Shown here: positions 26,288 through 34,966 of the stretch, piece after piece
Numbering within the stretch: the stretch's first letter is position 1
Layout: the number at the start of each line of letters is the position of its first letter
Source: Arthrobacter sp. H20
GTDB taxonomy: Bacteria > Actinomycetota > Actinomycetes > Actinomycetales > Micrococcaceae
NCBI RefSeq assembly: GCF_000520515.1
Contig: NZ_KI914712.1
Coordinates: 135,680-199,679 of the forward strand
DNA length: 64,000 nt
Direction of reading: 5' to 3'
The notes under the pieces: generated by a model
Seen by the model: only the letters and a program-made list of their open reading frames with translations
Told to the model about the DNA's origin: nothing
Database searches by the model: none
Translations under genes and position numbers: made by a program

Positions 26288-26380
26288 GTGTCCCTTCCGG
26301 GAGTTAGTCCTGTGTGGCAGTCAAGCAGGCTTGGGTGCTCCACCGAGGCGCACCGGGAATCGAGGCGCTGAATGAGCTAC

Positions 26381-28426
26381 CTAGACCGGGGTGAATGCCG
26401 CGGTGCCGACAACCGCCTTGCTGCGAATCTGCTGGACCAGCCAGTCGACCAGCAAGCGGCCCGACGACGGATGGCTCGCCTCGACAGCGTGCTGCTGAGC
26501 ATGCCAGCGGACGACGTCGTCGCTGGCTGGGCTGTCAGCGAGCAGCCCGGTCAGCGGACACCTGCTGAGCGGCCGCGGATGCGGAGCCCCCAGCCGGGCG
26601 AACTGCCAATGGTAAGCCAATCCGCCCAGGTAGGTTCTCGGAGTATGAGGGTGTACGTCGAGGGCGAAACCGCGGGCCCACGCGGATGCCTCGGCGGCGG
26701 GAAGGGGGCGGGAAAAGTGATATCCCTGACCCAACGGCGCGCCAAGAATCACCGCTGCCTCGGTCATACCCAGGTCTTCCAGCCCCTCGATCGCAACATT
26801 CATCTCGAAATCCCTACCCATCTGGATCAGGGAGGCGATCATACTCAGCGTCTCGACCGGCTTCCTTCGGATCTCGGTGAGGAGTTCCCGGTCAAGTTTG
26901 ATGGCGTTGAAGGGAAGCACTGACAAACGTTTCAGCGAGCTGTAGCCGGCGCCGAGATCGTCCATGGCCAGTCCCACTCCCAGCCCCACCAGCTGGTCCA
27001 GCGCATCGCGCTGCACCTCCCACTCGATGGTCTGCGATTCCAACAGCTCCAGGCCTAGCCGGTCGGCGGAGATACCGTGTCGCTGCAAAGCATTCCGCAC
27101 CAGGTCGAGGCAATCGGGGTTGAGCAGTGTGCTGGGGGCCAGGTTCACTGAGATGTTGGCTTGCAGACCCTCCCGGTCCCACAGTGCGACCCACCCGAGT
27201 GCCTGGTTGATCATCCCGGCGAAGAGATAGTCGAGCTCGGCCTCTGTGAGATAGGGGAGGAACTCGTGGGGTGACACGAGGCGCCCGTCGGGCATCCGCA
27301 GGCGAGCTAATGCTTCAAACAGGTGAACAGATCCATCACGGAGGTCAATCACTGGTTGCATATGTGCCTCGAGCCCACCCGAGCGCAGTTGCTCCCGGTA
27401 CCCGTCGATCACGCCTGTGTCAGGCAGCACTCGGGTATCCGCGGTGGCGAGCTGGTGATGGTTGACCTCCGACTCACCGTTAACCGCCCGTTCCACTGCT
27501 GCCAGTGTCCACCAGCGGGCCCGATGACTCTTCTCCTTCTTGGATTGATACAGCGCATCATCGGCGTTGCGCAGCAGTGACGCCATGTCGCACCCATCGT
27601 GTGGGTACAGCGCCAACCCCATGCTCATGCCCACCCGAACGCTCGTGCCGGCGGCCAGGAAGGGTCGCTCCACTGCGCTATGAAGCAGGTCCAGAATGCC
27701 GGCGAGCACCACCTGGGCGGAGGCCCGGTCGATGTTGTTCAGCACCAGGATGAATTCGTCGCCACCCATCCGCCCGAGGAAATCGCCGTCGCGCAGGTTG
27801 GCCTGCATACGCACAGCCCACTCCTTCAGCAGGAGGTCACCGGCTTCGTGGCCGAACGCGTTGTTGACCGCACGAAAGTCATCAAGGTCAATCATGCCGA
27901 CGGCGGCTGTCACCTCGCTCTGGTCAGCGCCTGAGAATATTTCGGAAAGCCGCTCGGCGAGCGCTACCCGGTTTGGCAACCCGGTCACCGGGTCATGCAG
28001 GGCCTGAAACCTCAGCTGCTCATGCAATGCCATCCGGGTATTGATGTCCCGGTGGACGCTGACAAAGTGAGTGAGTCTGCCACCGGAATCGTGCAGCGGC
28101 ACAATGCTCAGATCGTTCCAGAACGCTGACCCGTCTTTGCGGTAGTTAAGGATCTCGCCGCGGAAGGCCTCCCCGGCGGTCAGGGCGGCCCGCATGGCAC
28201 GCATCGTCTCAGGATCCGAGCCGGGACCCTGCAGCAGTTGGCAATTCTTGCCCATGACGTCTTCCGGGCGGTGCCCGGTAATGGCTGTAAAAGAGTCGGA
28301 AACATGAAGGATATTTTGGCTGGCGTCGGTGATCAGGGAGACTTCGGACACGGCCGCATGTGCCTGCGCAAACAGTGATTCAGGCAACCCCTCCCCCTTG
28401 AATCGGGGTCCCCACTTCAGCGCCAT
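26381..28426 (-). CDS. LOV/PAS-GGDEF-EAL cyclic-di-GMP enzyme
   Basis: A 681-residue soluble sensor. Residues about 20-130 are a PAS domain with LOV features: GKNCQLLQG with Cys62, the FMN-contact asparagines in LNYRKDGSAFWN (N94, N104). Where LOV domains have the signalling Gln, the sequence reads FVSVHRDI (His125). Residues about 150-310 form a GGDEF cyclase domain (RMGGDEF, intact) and about 340-590 an EAL phosphodiesterase domain with EAL at about 370-372, VNLAPS, LELLES, MDDLGAGYSS, KLD and IEGLE, so metal ligands look complete. A further 90-residue C-terminal segment with Cys and spaced His (RCPLTGLL, WHAQQH) is unassigned. Output would be cyclic di-GMP turnover. Confidence 0.88.
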   Translation of the reverse strand: MALKWGPRFKGEGLPESLFAQAHAAVSEVSLITDASQNILHVSDSFTAITGHRPEDVMGKNCQLLQGPGSDPETMRAMRAALTAGEAFRGEILNYRKDGSAFWNDLSIVPLHDSGGRLTHFVSVHRDINTRMALHEQLRFQALHDPVTGLPNRVALAERLSEIFSGADQSEVTAAVGMIDLDDFRAVNNAFGHEAGDLLLKEWAVRMQANLRDGDFLGRMGGDEFILVLNNIDRASAQVVLAGILDLLHSAVERPFLAAGTSVRVGMSMGLALYPHDGCDMASLLRNADDALYQSKKEKSHRARWWTLAAVERAVNGESEVNHHQLATADTRVLPDTGVIDGYREQLRSGGLEAHMQPVIDLRDGSVHLFEALARLRMPDGRLVSPHEFLPYLTEAELDYLFAGMINQALGWVALWDREGLQANISVNLAPSTLLNPDCLDLVRNALQRHGISADRLGLELLESQTIEWEVQRDALDQLVGLGVGLAMDDLGAGYSSLKRLSVLPFNAIKLDRELLTEIRRKPVETLSMIASLIQMGRDFEMNVAIEGLEDLGMTEAAVILGAPLGQGYHFSRPLPAAEASAWARGFALDVHPHTPRTYLGGLAYHWQFARLGAPHPRPLSRCPLTGLLADSPASDDVVRWHAQQHAVEASHPSSGRLLVDWLVQQIRSKAVVGTAAFTPV

Positions 28427-28589
28427 TCAACTCATCCCCCATTGTGCAATCGATCGCTACACCTGCAGCTACATCTCTACAGGAATGGTAGCGGCAATTA
28501 TGAGAGGTAGGTCACCAGGGGGCTGGCTTCCCATCCGGTGACGCCGTTACATTTGGGGCCAGACCCACCCACCTCACCGAAGGGACGCC

Positions 28590-29471
28590 GTGTCCACACA
28601 GCACTCAACCGAGCACCCCCTGGCGAAGGCCGCTGTGCACCTGTACACGCTGCCGCTTGAGGACTTCACTGCTGATCGCAACGCGCTGGCCAAGTCAACC
28701 GATGACGAGTTGCTGTCCGGTCAGATCAGGCGGCTATCCAAGCCGTCAATGGCGGGATGGTTGATCAACATGCTCGTCCACCATCGACGCGACGCCGTCA
28801 ATGAGGCGCTGGAGCTGGGGGTTGCTTTGCGCAGCGCCCAGGCGGACCTCGATCAACCACTGATGAAGTCACTGGGCCAGCAACGGCAGCGGCTACTGGC
28901 CGGGTTGGGCAATGACAGCCTTTCCCTGGCCAGGGAACTGGGCCATGGTGTCACCGCCTCAGTTGCGGCGGAGGTCGACCAGACGTTCCGCGCCGCGATG
29001 ACTGACCCGGATGCCGCCGCCGCTGTCTCAAGTGGAAGGCTCCTGCGCGCTTTGAGCGCCAGCGGCTGGGACGCCGTCGACCTTGAGGGTGCGGTGGGCG
29101 GGCCGTTCGATCGGGCCTCGGGTACCGGGGTTTCTGCCCCAGCAGGATCAGGGACCGCGGAATCCGACTATGACGAGCGGGTCGAAAGTGCCCGCGGCCG
29201 TCTTCAGGATGCCGAACGCGCGCTGGCGGAGGCCGACGCCGATGCCGAGGACGCCGGACGACTGCTCGAGCAGTTTCAGGACCGCCGCACCGGTGTAGCC
29301 GGCGAAATAGATGACCTGCAGCGCCGCCTCACCGAGTTGAGGTCCGATCTCAGGGCACTTGACAGCCAGATCGACGACGCCGAACGGGAACAGTCCGGCG
29401 CAGACCGCGCCGCCCGTGGTGCGCGGCGTGCCGTTGACGGTGCGAGGCGCAACCTGGAAAAACTCCTCTGA
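28590..29471 (+). CDS. Actinobacterial coiled-coil protein of unknown function
   Basis: The 293-residue product starts from GTG 28590 behind GAAGGGA. Its N-terminal half (KAAVHLYTLPLEDFTADRNA, SKPSMAGWLINMLVHHR) resembles an uncharacterised protein family common in actinobacteria. The C-terminal 110 residues are a long charged coiled coil (AERALAEADADAEDAGRLLE, DDLQRRLTELRSDLRALDSQ) ending in an arginine-rich stretch. No enzymatic motif, membrane segment or signal peptide is seen. It stands alone between convergent and divergent neighbours. Confidence 0.75.
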   Translation: MSTQHSTEHPLAKAAVHLYTLPLEDFTADRNALAKSTDDELLSGQIRRLSKPSMAGWLINMLVHHRRDAVNEALELGVALRSAQADLDQPLMKSLGQQRQRLLAGLGNDSLSLARELGHGVTASVAAEVDQTFRAAMTDPDAAAAVSSGRLLRALSASGWDAVDLEGAVGGPFDRASGTGVSAPAGSGTAESDYDERVESARGRLQDAERALAEADADAEDAGRLLEQFQDRRTGVAGEIDDLQRRLTELRSDLRALDSQIDDAEREQSGADRAARGARRAVDGARRNLEKLL

Positions 29472-29514
29472 AGGGTGCCGGGATGGCCGGGTCTGACGCC
29501 CTGGGCGCAATGGG

Positions 29515-30456
29515 CTAGCCGCGCTGGTCCGCGGCTGACTTGTCCCGCCACCAGTTGACCGTTGCGGCAGCCGCTTCGGCCAACGGCGTGGGAGCCAGCC
29601 CCAGCTTCTTCTCCGACGCCGTGGAGCTCATGGTGAAAGGTCGCTCCGTCTGGTACAGCAGTTCAGCCAGCTCTCGCATCAGGGGCTGTACCCGTCCCAG
29701 CGCTCGCACCACCCACCCCGGAACTGCTCCAACGTGGGGCGGCGGGACGCCAGCCGCGGCGGCAAAAGCAGCGACCATCTGACGCTGGGTTCCGGCGCTC
29801 AGGGTCGGCGCGTGCAGCACAGTGTTCCATACCCCCTCATCCAGGGCTGCAGCGATCAGCGCCGTAGCAAGATCAGGGACATAGGTGAACGAATGCAGCG
29901 TGTCGGCGCTCCCAATAACGCTGATTCTTTGGCCTGCAATCACCCGGGGAACTACGCGCTCCCCCATGTGGGACTGCAGGACCCGAGGGCCGAAGAAGTC
30001 AGCGGCGACCACACTCACGGTTGGCGTCGATGACGCCTCCCGTGCTTTCAGCAGGTCGGTCCGCACCCCGCGTTTGCCGCCCGACGCGTCCCTGGGCCCA
30101 GCCTCGGTCATCACCTGGTCCGGTTGGCTGTAGGAGTATAGGCTTTCAGGGAAAGCGACGACGGCGCCCTGGCTCCCTGCCGCAGCCAGGATATTCTGCT
30201 CAGCCTGGGGAAGTTCCTTTCGCCACGCGTTGGCGTTGTAGGCGGCGTGGATGCAGTGAAAGACGGCAGTCGCTCCATCGACTTCCTTCATCACCGTTAC
30301 TGGATCGGACACGTCCACCGCCTGGCACTGAATCAATGATGATTCAGGCCCATTGCCGGTCCTGGAGAGGATCCGCACCCGGTGGCCGGCTGCTGCCAAC
30401 TGCTCGGCAACCGTCCAGCCAACCGGACCGGCGCCCGTTACCACCATCTGTTCCAT
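29515..30456 (-). CDS. NAD(P)-dependent epimerase-like (NmrA/SDR) protein
   Basis: A 313-residue atypical SDR beginning MEQMVVTGAGPVGWTVAEQL, with the cofactor loop TGAGPVGWTVA. It continues with VFHCIHAAYNANAW, FPESLYSYSQP (Ser and Tyr in the active-site region) and VVAADFFGPRVL. The specific reaction is unknown. ATG 30456 with GAAGGA upstream is chosen over longer frames, which have no ribosome site. It is divergent from the racemase gene with a 197-bp gap where no strong motif was seen. Confidence 0.75.
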   Translation of the reverse strand: MEQMVVTGAGPVGWTVAEQLAAAGHRVRILSRTGNGPESSLIQCQAVDVSDPVTVMKEVDGATAVFHCIHAAYNANAWRKELPQAEQNILAAAGSQGAVVAFPESLYSYSQPDQVMTEAGPRDASGGKRGVRTDLLKAREASSTPTVSVVAADFFGPRVLQSHMGERVVPRVIAGQRISVIGSADTLHSFTYVPDLATALIAAALDEGVWNTVLHAPTLSAGTQRQMVAAFAAAAGVPPPHVGAVPGWVVRALGRVQPLMRELAELLYQTERPFTMSSTASEKKLGLAPTPLAEAAAATVNWWRDKSAADQRG

Positions 30457-30653
30457 GGGTGTTCCTTCCGGCAAATCAAAGGGTGCACATCGACGAGATT
30501 GAGTTACCGGGATTATGTCGCATTCCCAGTCCGCCGTCCATGCCAGGGCCAGCCGTTGTGCTGATCGCTCTTCCATTGCTAACCGGCCCGAAACCCCGCG
30601 TTAATCCGGTGCTGTCACCATGAGTGATCATCCGGCCTTCCACTGAGGAAACA

Positions 30654-31340
30654 ATGAAACGCATCGGCTTAATCAGAGTTCTTAGCTCGAGTGATCCTCG
30701 GCTGCTGAACATCCATGGTCGCGCAGTCCGTGAAGCGTTCGGCGTCGAGGTGCTCTCCCGCGCCGTGCAGGACCAGCCCGAAGGCGTCCACGATGTGGAA
30801 ACCCACCTCGTCGCTGCGCCCAAAGTGATCGCTCTCGCAGCCGACCTCGCTCCGTACGTGGACGGCATCATGATTAGCTGCTCATCGGATCCCGGCCTGA
30901 AAGAGGTCCGCGACCAGTTGGATATCCCGGTGGTCGGTGCCGGGTCGGCGGGAGCGGCGGCCGCCCTGGCCCTTGGCTCGCGGATCGGTGTGCTGGCGTT
31001 GAGCGTTGAGCCGCCCGGGGCGGTGGCCAGGGTGTTGGGCGGCCACCTCCATGGCGCCCAATCGCCCGACGGCGTCACTCACACCCAGGACCTACTCACG
31101 CCGTCGGGAGTGTACGAAACCTTTCTCGCGGCAGAACGGCTGGTCGACGAGGGGGCCGAGGTCATTCTGCAGGCATGCACCGGGCTGACCAGCATGGGAG
31201 TATCCCGCGAACTACGCCGTCGGTATGGCCTCCCAGTGGTCGACGCGGTACTTGCGGCAGGCTCAGCGCTCACCCTTCACCTGGGCAACCCGGGGGCCCG
31301 ACAGCACGCCGCTGACGCCTTCGACACGCTGTCACCCTAG
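30654..31340 (+). CDS. Aspartate/glutamate/hydantoin racemase-family protein
   Basis: Cofactor-independent racemase or isomerase of 228 residues. Two catalytic cysteines are visible: Cys76 in GIMISCSSDPGLKEV and Cys175 in ILQACTGLTSMG, each at the expected place in one of the two alpha/beta lobes. GAGSAGAAAALALGSRIGVL supplies the hinge. Length and motifs fit the Asp/Glu-hydantoin racemase superfamily, which includes hydantoin and maleate-processing members; substrate is not resolved. ATG 30654 has GAGGAAAC before it. Confidence 0.8.
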   Translation: MKRIGLIRVLSSSDPRLLNIHGRAVREAFGVEVLSRAVQDQPEGVHDVETHLVAAPKVIALAADLAPYVDGIMISCSSDPGLKEVRDQLDIPVVGAGSAGAAAALALGSRIGVLALSVEPPGAVARVLGGHLHGAQSPDGVTHTQDLLTPSGVYETFLAAERLVDEGAEVILQACTGLTSMGVSRELRRRYGLPVVDAVLAAGSALTLHLGNPGARQHAADAFDTLSP

Positions 31341-31510
31341 GCGAACCTTAGAAAGTTGTCTTCGCGCAGGAGATGCACAGGTAGTCTCCGGTGAGGATTC
31401 GAGTACCTGCCACTCGTGCGCCTGGTTGCATGGCGCTCTAGCCTGTTAATTCCAGACGTCGGCTGCCTCGGGTTACCGAGCCAGCCGGGCTGAGGAAGGA
31501 ACAGGAGAGA

Positions 31511-31879
31511 ATGATCGACTACGCGTTCGAAGCTCTGCCCCTTCATTCCCCCGATGCGCTGCTGGAGTTGGAGCGCGAACTTGAGAACCCGGCGGCGTAC
31601 CACGCGTTCATCCAGATCTCCATCGGAATGTGGGACCAGCGCTTCTACCGGCTCAACCGTGCCGCTGAAGACCGGGATGAGCCCAAGCTGATGGATGTCA
31701 TCCTGAGCATCGAAAGTTCAAGCAAAATGCTCGGACTTCACCAGCTCGCCGCGCTGGCTGGCCTGCTCAAGCGCCGGCTGGACACTCACGATGTGGACAG
31801 CGCCATCGGTTTACTCCCGGCCCTTGAACGCTGCGGCAGGCTCAGCATGCGCGAACTGCGGGCAGCCTACCCCGCCTGA
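31511..31879 (+). CDS. Hpt-like helical protein lacking the phosphorylatable histidine
   Basis: A 122-residue all-helical protein behind a strong GGAAGGAACAGGAG. The stretch DVILSIESSSKMLGLHQLAA lines up with the histidine-phosphotransfer motif (x-A-H-x-L-K-S-S-x-x-x-G), but Leu65 stands in place of His and Glu68 in place of Lys. If the relationship is right it could bind a receiver domain without phosphotransfer. The last codons abut the truncated F420-reductase-like gene, so the C-terminus may have been altered by the deletion there. The family call is tentative. Confidence 0.5.
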   Translation: MIDYAFEALPLHSPDALLELERELENPAAYHAFIQISIGMWDQRFYRLNRAAEDRDEPKLMDVILSIESSSKMLGLHQLAALAGLLKRRLDTHDVDSAIGLLPALERCGRLSMRELRAAYPA

Positions 31880-32513
31880 GATCGGCTCACAGGTGGCGCG
31901 GTTGGCAGTGGCGCACGGGTATGACGTGGTGGTGAGCAATTCGCGCGGCCCGGAAACCCTTCAGGATCTGGTCGCCGAGCTGGGGGACACCGAGGGCACG
32001 GGGACAGCGCGTGCGGGAACGGCCACCGAAGCGGCCGAGGCTGGCGACGTCGTCGTCGTGACCATCCCGTTGAAGAGCATCGAGTCAGTGCCCGCCGAGC
32101 CGCTCGCCCGCAATATCGTCGTTGACACGAACAACTATTACCCGGAGCGCGACGGGCAGGTCGACGTCCTCGATAATGAGGCCACCACCACCGCCGAGCT
32201 GCCGCAGGATCTCCTGCCGGAATCGCACGTGGTGAAGGCGTTCAACAACATCCACTCCGGCGACCTAACAACCAAGGGCACAGCTGAAGGGACACCGGGC
32301 CGCAGGGCGTTACCCATCGCTGGCGACTCGGCTGATGCCAAACAGGCGGTTGCAGAGTTGGTCTCGGAGTTCGGCTTTGACACGGTCGACGCCGGCGCGC
32401 TCGCTGAGGGCTGGCGTTTCCAGCGGGATACACCCGGCTATGGACCAGCGTTCGACGTCGATCAGCCGCGGGACGCGCTCGCTCAGGCAAAGCGCTACGC
32501 TGACATGGGCTAG
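31878..32513 (+). pseudogene. 5'-truncated NADPH-dependent F420 reductase-like gene
   Basis: From 31878 the frame reads EIGSQVARLAVAHGYDVVVSN and continues through EAGDVVVVTIPLKS, VVDTNNYYPERDGQ, VVKAFNNIHSG and EGWRFQRDTPGYGP, which is the NADPH:F420 oxidoreductase-like family. Normal members start about 10-12 residues earlier with a GxGxxG dinucleotide loop; here that loop is absent. The homology begins exactly at the stop codon of the gene upstream. A GTG at 31893 could allow translation of a loop-less protein. Everything downstream is intact, so the truncation is probably recent. It converges with and overlaps the next gene by 4 bp. Confidence 0.7.
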
Positions 32514-32899
32514 GAGGGCAGGTCGCCGAGGCTGGAGTATTTGCGTCTCCAGTCGCGGCCGTCTTCGCCGCCGTACAGCGTCCAGTACTCGCGCCCTGAG
32601 ATGATGACGCCGTCGGCAACTGTCCAGATGGACACCACACGGAAGATACCGACGTCCTCCTGCGGCACCTGGACCTCGGACACCACTACCTCGCCGGCGT
32701 CGTAGACGTTCAGGACGTCGATGCTCCACCCGTTGGGGTGCTCCGCGTTCACCGCGATCATGTTGTTCCGGCCACGGATGATCTCACGCGTGACGGGCCA
32801 GAAGACCTCGATATCCTCGGCGAGCGTCTGTCCCACGGCGTTCCAGTCCCGGCTCCATACTGACGACCAGTACCGCCGGACAACCTCGGTAGTTTCCAT
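32510..32899 (-). CDS. SnoaL-like / NTF2-fold protein
   Basis: A 129-residue protein starting METTEVVRRYWSSVWSRDWN, then TLAEDIEVFWPVTREIIRGR and SIWTVADGVIISGREYWTLY. The cone-shaped NTF2-like fold of nuclear transport factor and SnoaL-type families is clear from this pattern; no specific enzymatic role can be given. It lies downstream of gluconokinase, 9 bp after that stop is counted on the opposite side, and both are on the minus strand. Confidence 0.75.
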   Translation of the reverse strand: METTEVVRRYWSSVWSRDWNAVGQTLAEDIEVFWPVTREIIRGRNNMIAVNAEHPNGWSIDVLNVYDAGEVVVSEVQVPQEDVGIFRVVSIWTVADGVIISGREYWTLYGGEDGRDWRRKYSSLGDLPS

Positions 32900-32908
32900 A
32901 CGCCGATG

Positions 32909-33544
32909 CTACTGGACGCACCCCGGATCCGCCGCCGTTGCGAGCCGCTGCGGGTTGCTGTCACTACCGGAGAGGTACGTGATGACTCGGTCCACCATGG
33001 CTCGCGGCGGGACTGAGATGTCGACGGTGAGGCCGCGTTCATCGTCGCCCAGTGTCTGCAGGCTCTCATACTGGGAGGCGAGTAGTGAGGGCGGCATGAA
33101 CTCGTGCTCGCGGGCTGAAATGCGAGCCGCCACCAACTCCATGGTCCCGTGCGGATGCACCACTACCAGCTCGGGCACATGGCCTCGGAGCAGATCCCGG
33201 TAGGCAAGCTTCAGAGCGGAGCAGGCGACGACGATGCCGTCCTGACGCCCCTGAGCGAGCACACTGCCGACGGCATGCAGCCAGGGCAGCCGATTCTCGT
33301 CGGCCAACGGGGCACCGGCCGCCATGAGGGTCTTATTGTCGGCAGGGTGCAGATCATCGCCGTCAACGAAGCTGACGCCAAGGCGGTCAGCCAACAGGGC
33401 TCCGATGGTGCTTTTACCAGAGCCCTGGACGCCCATGACCACGATCGGTGGGGTGGTTGCGTCTGCCCCGCGGCGTGATGCAAGGGTTCCACTCGGCGAT
33501 GCAGCGCCTCCCTGCCCGTCTCCCCGCATAGTTTTGCGCTGCAC
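32909..33544 (-). CDS. gntK: Gluconokinase
   Basis: Phosphorylates gluconate to 6-phosphogluconate, feeding the pentose phosphate pathway. The 211-residue protein has Walker A VVMGVQGSGKSTIGALLADR, the substrate motif FVDGDDLHPADNKTLMAAG, PLADENRLPWLHAVG, ACSALKLAYRDLLRG and AREHEFMPPSLLASQ. All are standard GntK motifs. About 30 extra N-terminal residues precede the kinase core compared with usual family members, so a later start cannot be excluded. GTG 33544 has GGTGGAG upstream. Two inverted repeats in the 222-bp upstream gap may be operators. Confidence 0.9.
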   Translation of the reverse strand: MQRKTMRGDGQGGAASPSGTLASRRGADATTPPIVVMGVQGSGKSTIGALLADRLGVSFVDGDDLHPADNKTLMAAGAPLADENRLPWLHAVGSVLAQGRQDGIVVACSALKLAYRDLLRGHVPELVVVHPHGTMELVAARISAREHEFMPPSLLASQYESLQTLGDDERGLTVDISVPPRAMVDRVITYLSGSDSNPQRLATAADPGCVQ

Positions 33545-33593
33545 TCTTACTCCACCTTCTTCGTCGGGGATACCGGATAGACCGGGTCAGGGA

Positions 33594-33610
33594 GTAGACA
33601 ATGGGTCTAC
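33594..33610. promoter_or_regulatory. Inverted repeat upstream of gntK
   Basis: Perfect 6-bp arms GTAGAC (33594-33599) and GTCTAC (33605-33610) around a 5-bp spacer, 50 bp upstream of the gluconokinase start. Its position fits an operator for a sugar-acid regulator, but no such regulator gene is in the window. Confidence 0.3.
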
Positions 33611-33679
33611 ATCTGCTCTAGACGACGATAGTACGGCCCCGATGGATGAGCACCCTCTGGAATGAAGCGGCACACAAGT

Positions 33680-33697
33680 AGGTCAAGTGCCTGACCT
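33680..33697. promoter_or_regulatory. Inverted repeat AGGTCA-N6-TGACCT in divergent promoter region
   Basis: Perfect 6-bp arms AGGTCA (33680-33685) and TGACCT (33692-33697) with a 6-bp spacer. It sits in the gap between the divergent gluconokinase gene and the small plus-strand gene at 33767, 70 bp before that gene. An operator role is possible but unsupported by other evidence. Confidence 0.3.
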
Positions 33698-33766
33698 TTT
33701 GGATATCCCCCTGCCGCACCCTGTAGCCTTACCATAATCGAAAGCCCACTGATGATTGGAGCCGTA

Positions 33767-34006
33767 GTGAATATCAACGACGTCACCTGGAACGAGCAGG
33801 CCCGCGAAAAGATCCTTTCGGATGCGGACAAAGCCCTCCAGGAAGCAGTCCAGGAAGCCGCCTCTACTCAGGCAGACAGCAACCGGGATCAGATCTACAA
33901 GTTTCTTTTTGAGAAGCTTCAGCCCCAGTTCGTCGACTTCGAGCCCGGGCCGGACCTCGGTAAGTACGCTGATGCACTAGCAAACGGGGAGATTTCGTCC
34001 GAGTAA
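33767..34006 (+). CDS. Small acidic protein of unknown function
   Basis: Encodes 79 residues, VNINDVTWNEQAREKILSDA followed by an Ala/Gln/Asp-rich helix and QIYKFLFEKLQPQFVDFEPG. It is acidic and lacks a signal or membrane segment. No family is recognised. GTG 33767 follows TTGGAGCC; an in-frame ATG at 33752 would add five residues. It lies 24 bp upstream of the FAH-family gene and is probably co-transcribed with it. Confidence 0.65.
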   Translation: MNINDVTWNEQAREKILSDADKALQEAVQEAASTQADSNRDQIYKFLFEKLQPQFVDFEPGPDLGKYADALANGEISSE

Positions 34007-34029
34007 CAGCGCCACCCGAAGGAGACTGA

Positions 34030-34914
34030 ATGGAACTGATGCGACTGGGCGAAGCCGGCCTGGAGATCCCTGCAGTGCGACACGAGGGTGCGATCTACGA
34101 CCTGCGGGGGCTGACCCCTGACATCGACGGTACATTCCTCGGAGCTGGCGGGATCGGGCGCGCGCGCGCGGCACTGGCTGCGGGCGAGCTGCCGGAGCTT
34201 GAGGACGCTGAGGCGCTGCGGGTTGGGCCGCCGTTGACGAACATCGGCGCCGTCGTCTGCGTGGGCCAGAACTACGCGGCTCACGCAGCCGAGACCGGCG
34301 ACCAGCCGCCTCAGGCTCCGATTATCTTCTTCAAGCATCCCAATACCGTGGTCGGGCCAAACGACAACGTCGTCATCCCGCCGGGTGCGGTGAAGGTGGA
34401 TTGGGAGGTGGAGCTGGCAGTCGTCATCGGCAGGCGAGCCTCCTACCTCTCCAGCGCCGAGGAGGCCCTCGAATGCATCGCCGGGTTCACCATCAGCAAT
34501 GATGTGTCAGAGCGTGACTACCAGATCGCGCACTCCGGCGGCCAATGGTCAAAGGGCAAATGCGCCCCTACCTTCAATCCGATGGGCCCCGCGCTGGTGC
34601 CAGCCTTTGAGGTGGCTGATCCGCAGGCGCTGCGGCTCTACTCGACTGTCAACGGCGAACCCCGGCAGGAATCCACGACGGCGGACATGGTGTTCAGCGT
34701 CGCCGAGATCATCCGGGACCTGTCCCAGTACATGGCATTGGATCCGGGAGACGTGGTGAATACCGGCACCCCTGAGGGCGTTGCGCTCTCGGGCCGGTTC
34801 CCTTACCTGGCCGTCGGCGACACAATGACCATCGGCATCGAGGGCCTGGGCGAGCAGCAACAACGCCTCGTCGGCTCCCAGATTGCCCTGTCGGAACAAC
34901 CTTTACAGGCGTAA
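34030..34914 (+). CDS. Fumarylacetoacetate hydrolase-family protein
   Basis: Metal-dependent C-C hydrolase, decarboxylase or isomerase family member of 294 residues. The core VCVGQNYAAHAAET, IIFFKHPNTVVGPND, DWEVELAVVIGRRA (two glutamates for the metal), GFTISNDVSERDYQ and GDVVNTGTPEGVALS motifs are complete. N-terminal 70 residues form the usual small leading domain. The specific substrate, often a 2-oxo-acid from aromatic breakdown, is unknown. GAAGGAG lies 8 bp before ATG. Confidence 0.88.
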   Translation: MELMRLGEAGLEIPAVRHEGAIYDLRGLTPDIDGTFLGAGGIGRARAALAAGELPELEDAEALRVGPPLTNIGAVVCVGQNYAAHAAETGDQPPQAPIIFFKHPNTVVGPNDNVVIPPGAVKVDWEVELAVVIGRRASYLSSAEEALECIAGFTISNDVSERDYQIAHSGGQWSKGKCAPTFNPMGPALVPAFEVADPQALRLYSTVNGEPRQESTTADMVFSVAEIIRDLSQYMALDPGDVVNTGTPEGVALSGRFPYLAVGDTMTIGIEGLGEQQQRLVGSQIALSEQPLQA

Positions 34915-34966
34915 AATCGGGACTACAACGCACTTTCAGGTGCCGCGTTAGTCAAGGAGGACTGTG

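Noticed and set aside
34157-34170. GCGCGCGC run in the FAH gene as Z-DNA or regulatory element
   Set aside because: It encodes an ordinary Arg-Ala segment in a conserved gene; short GC runs are common at this base composition.
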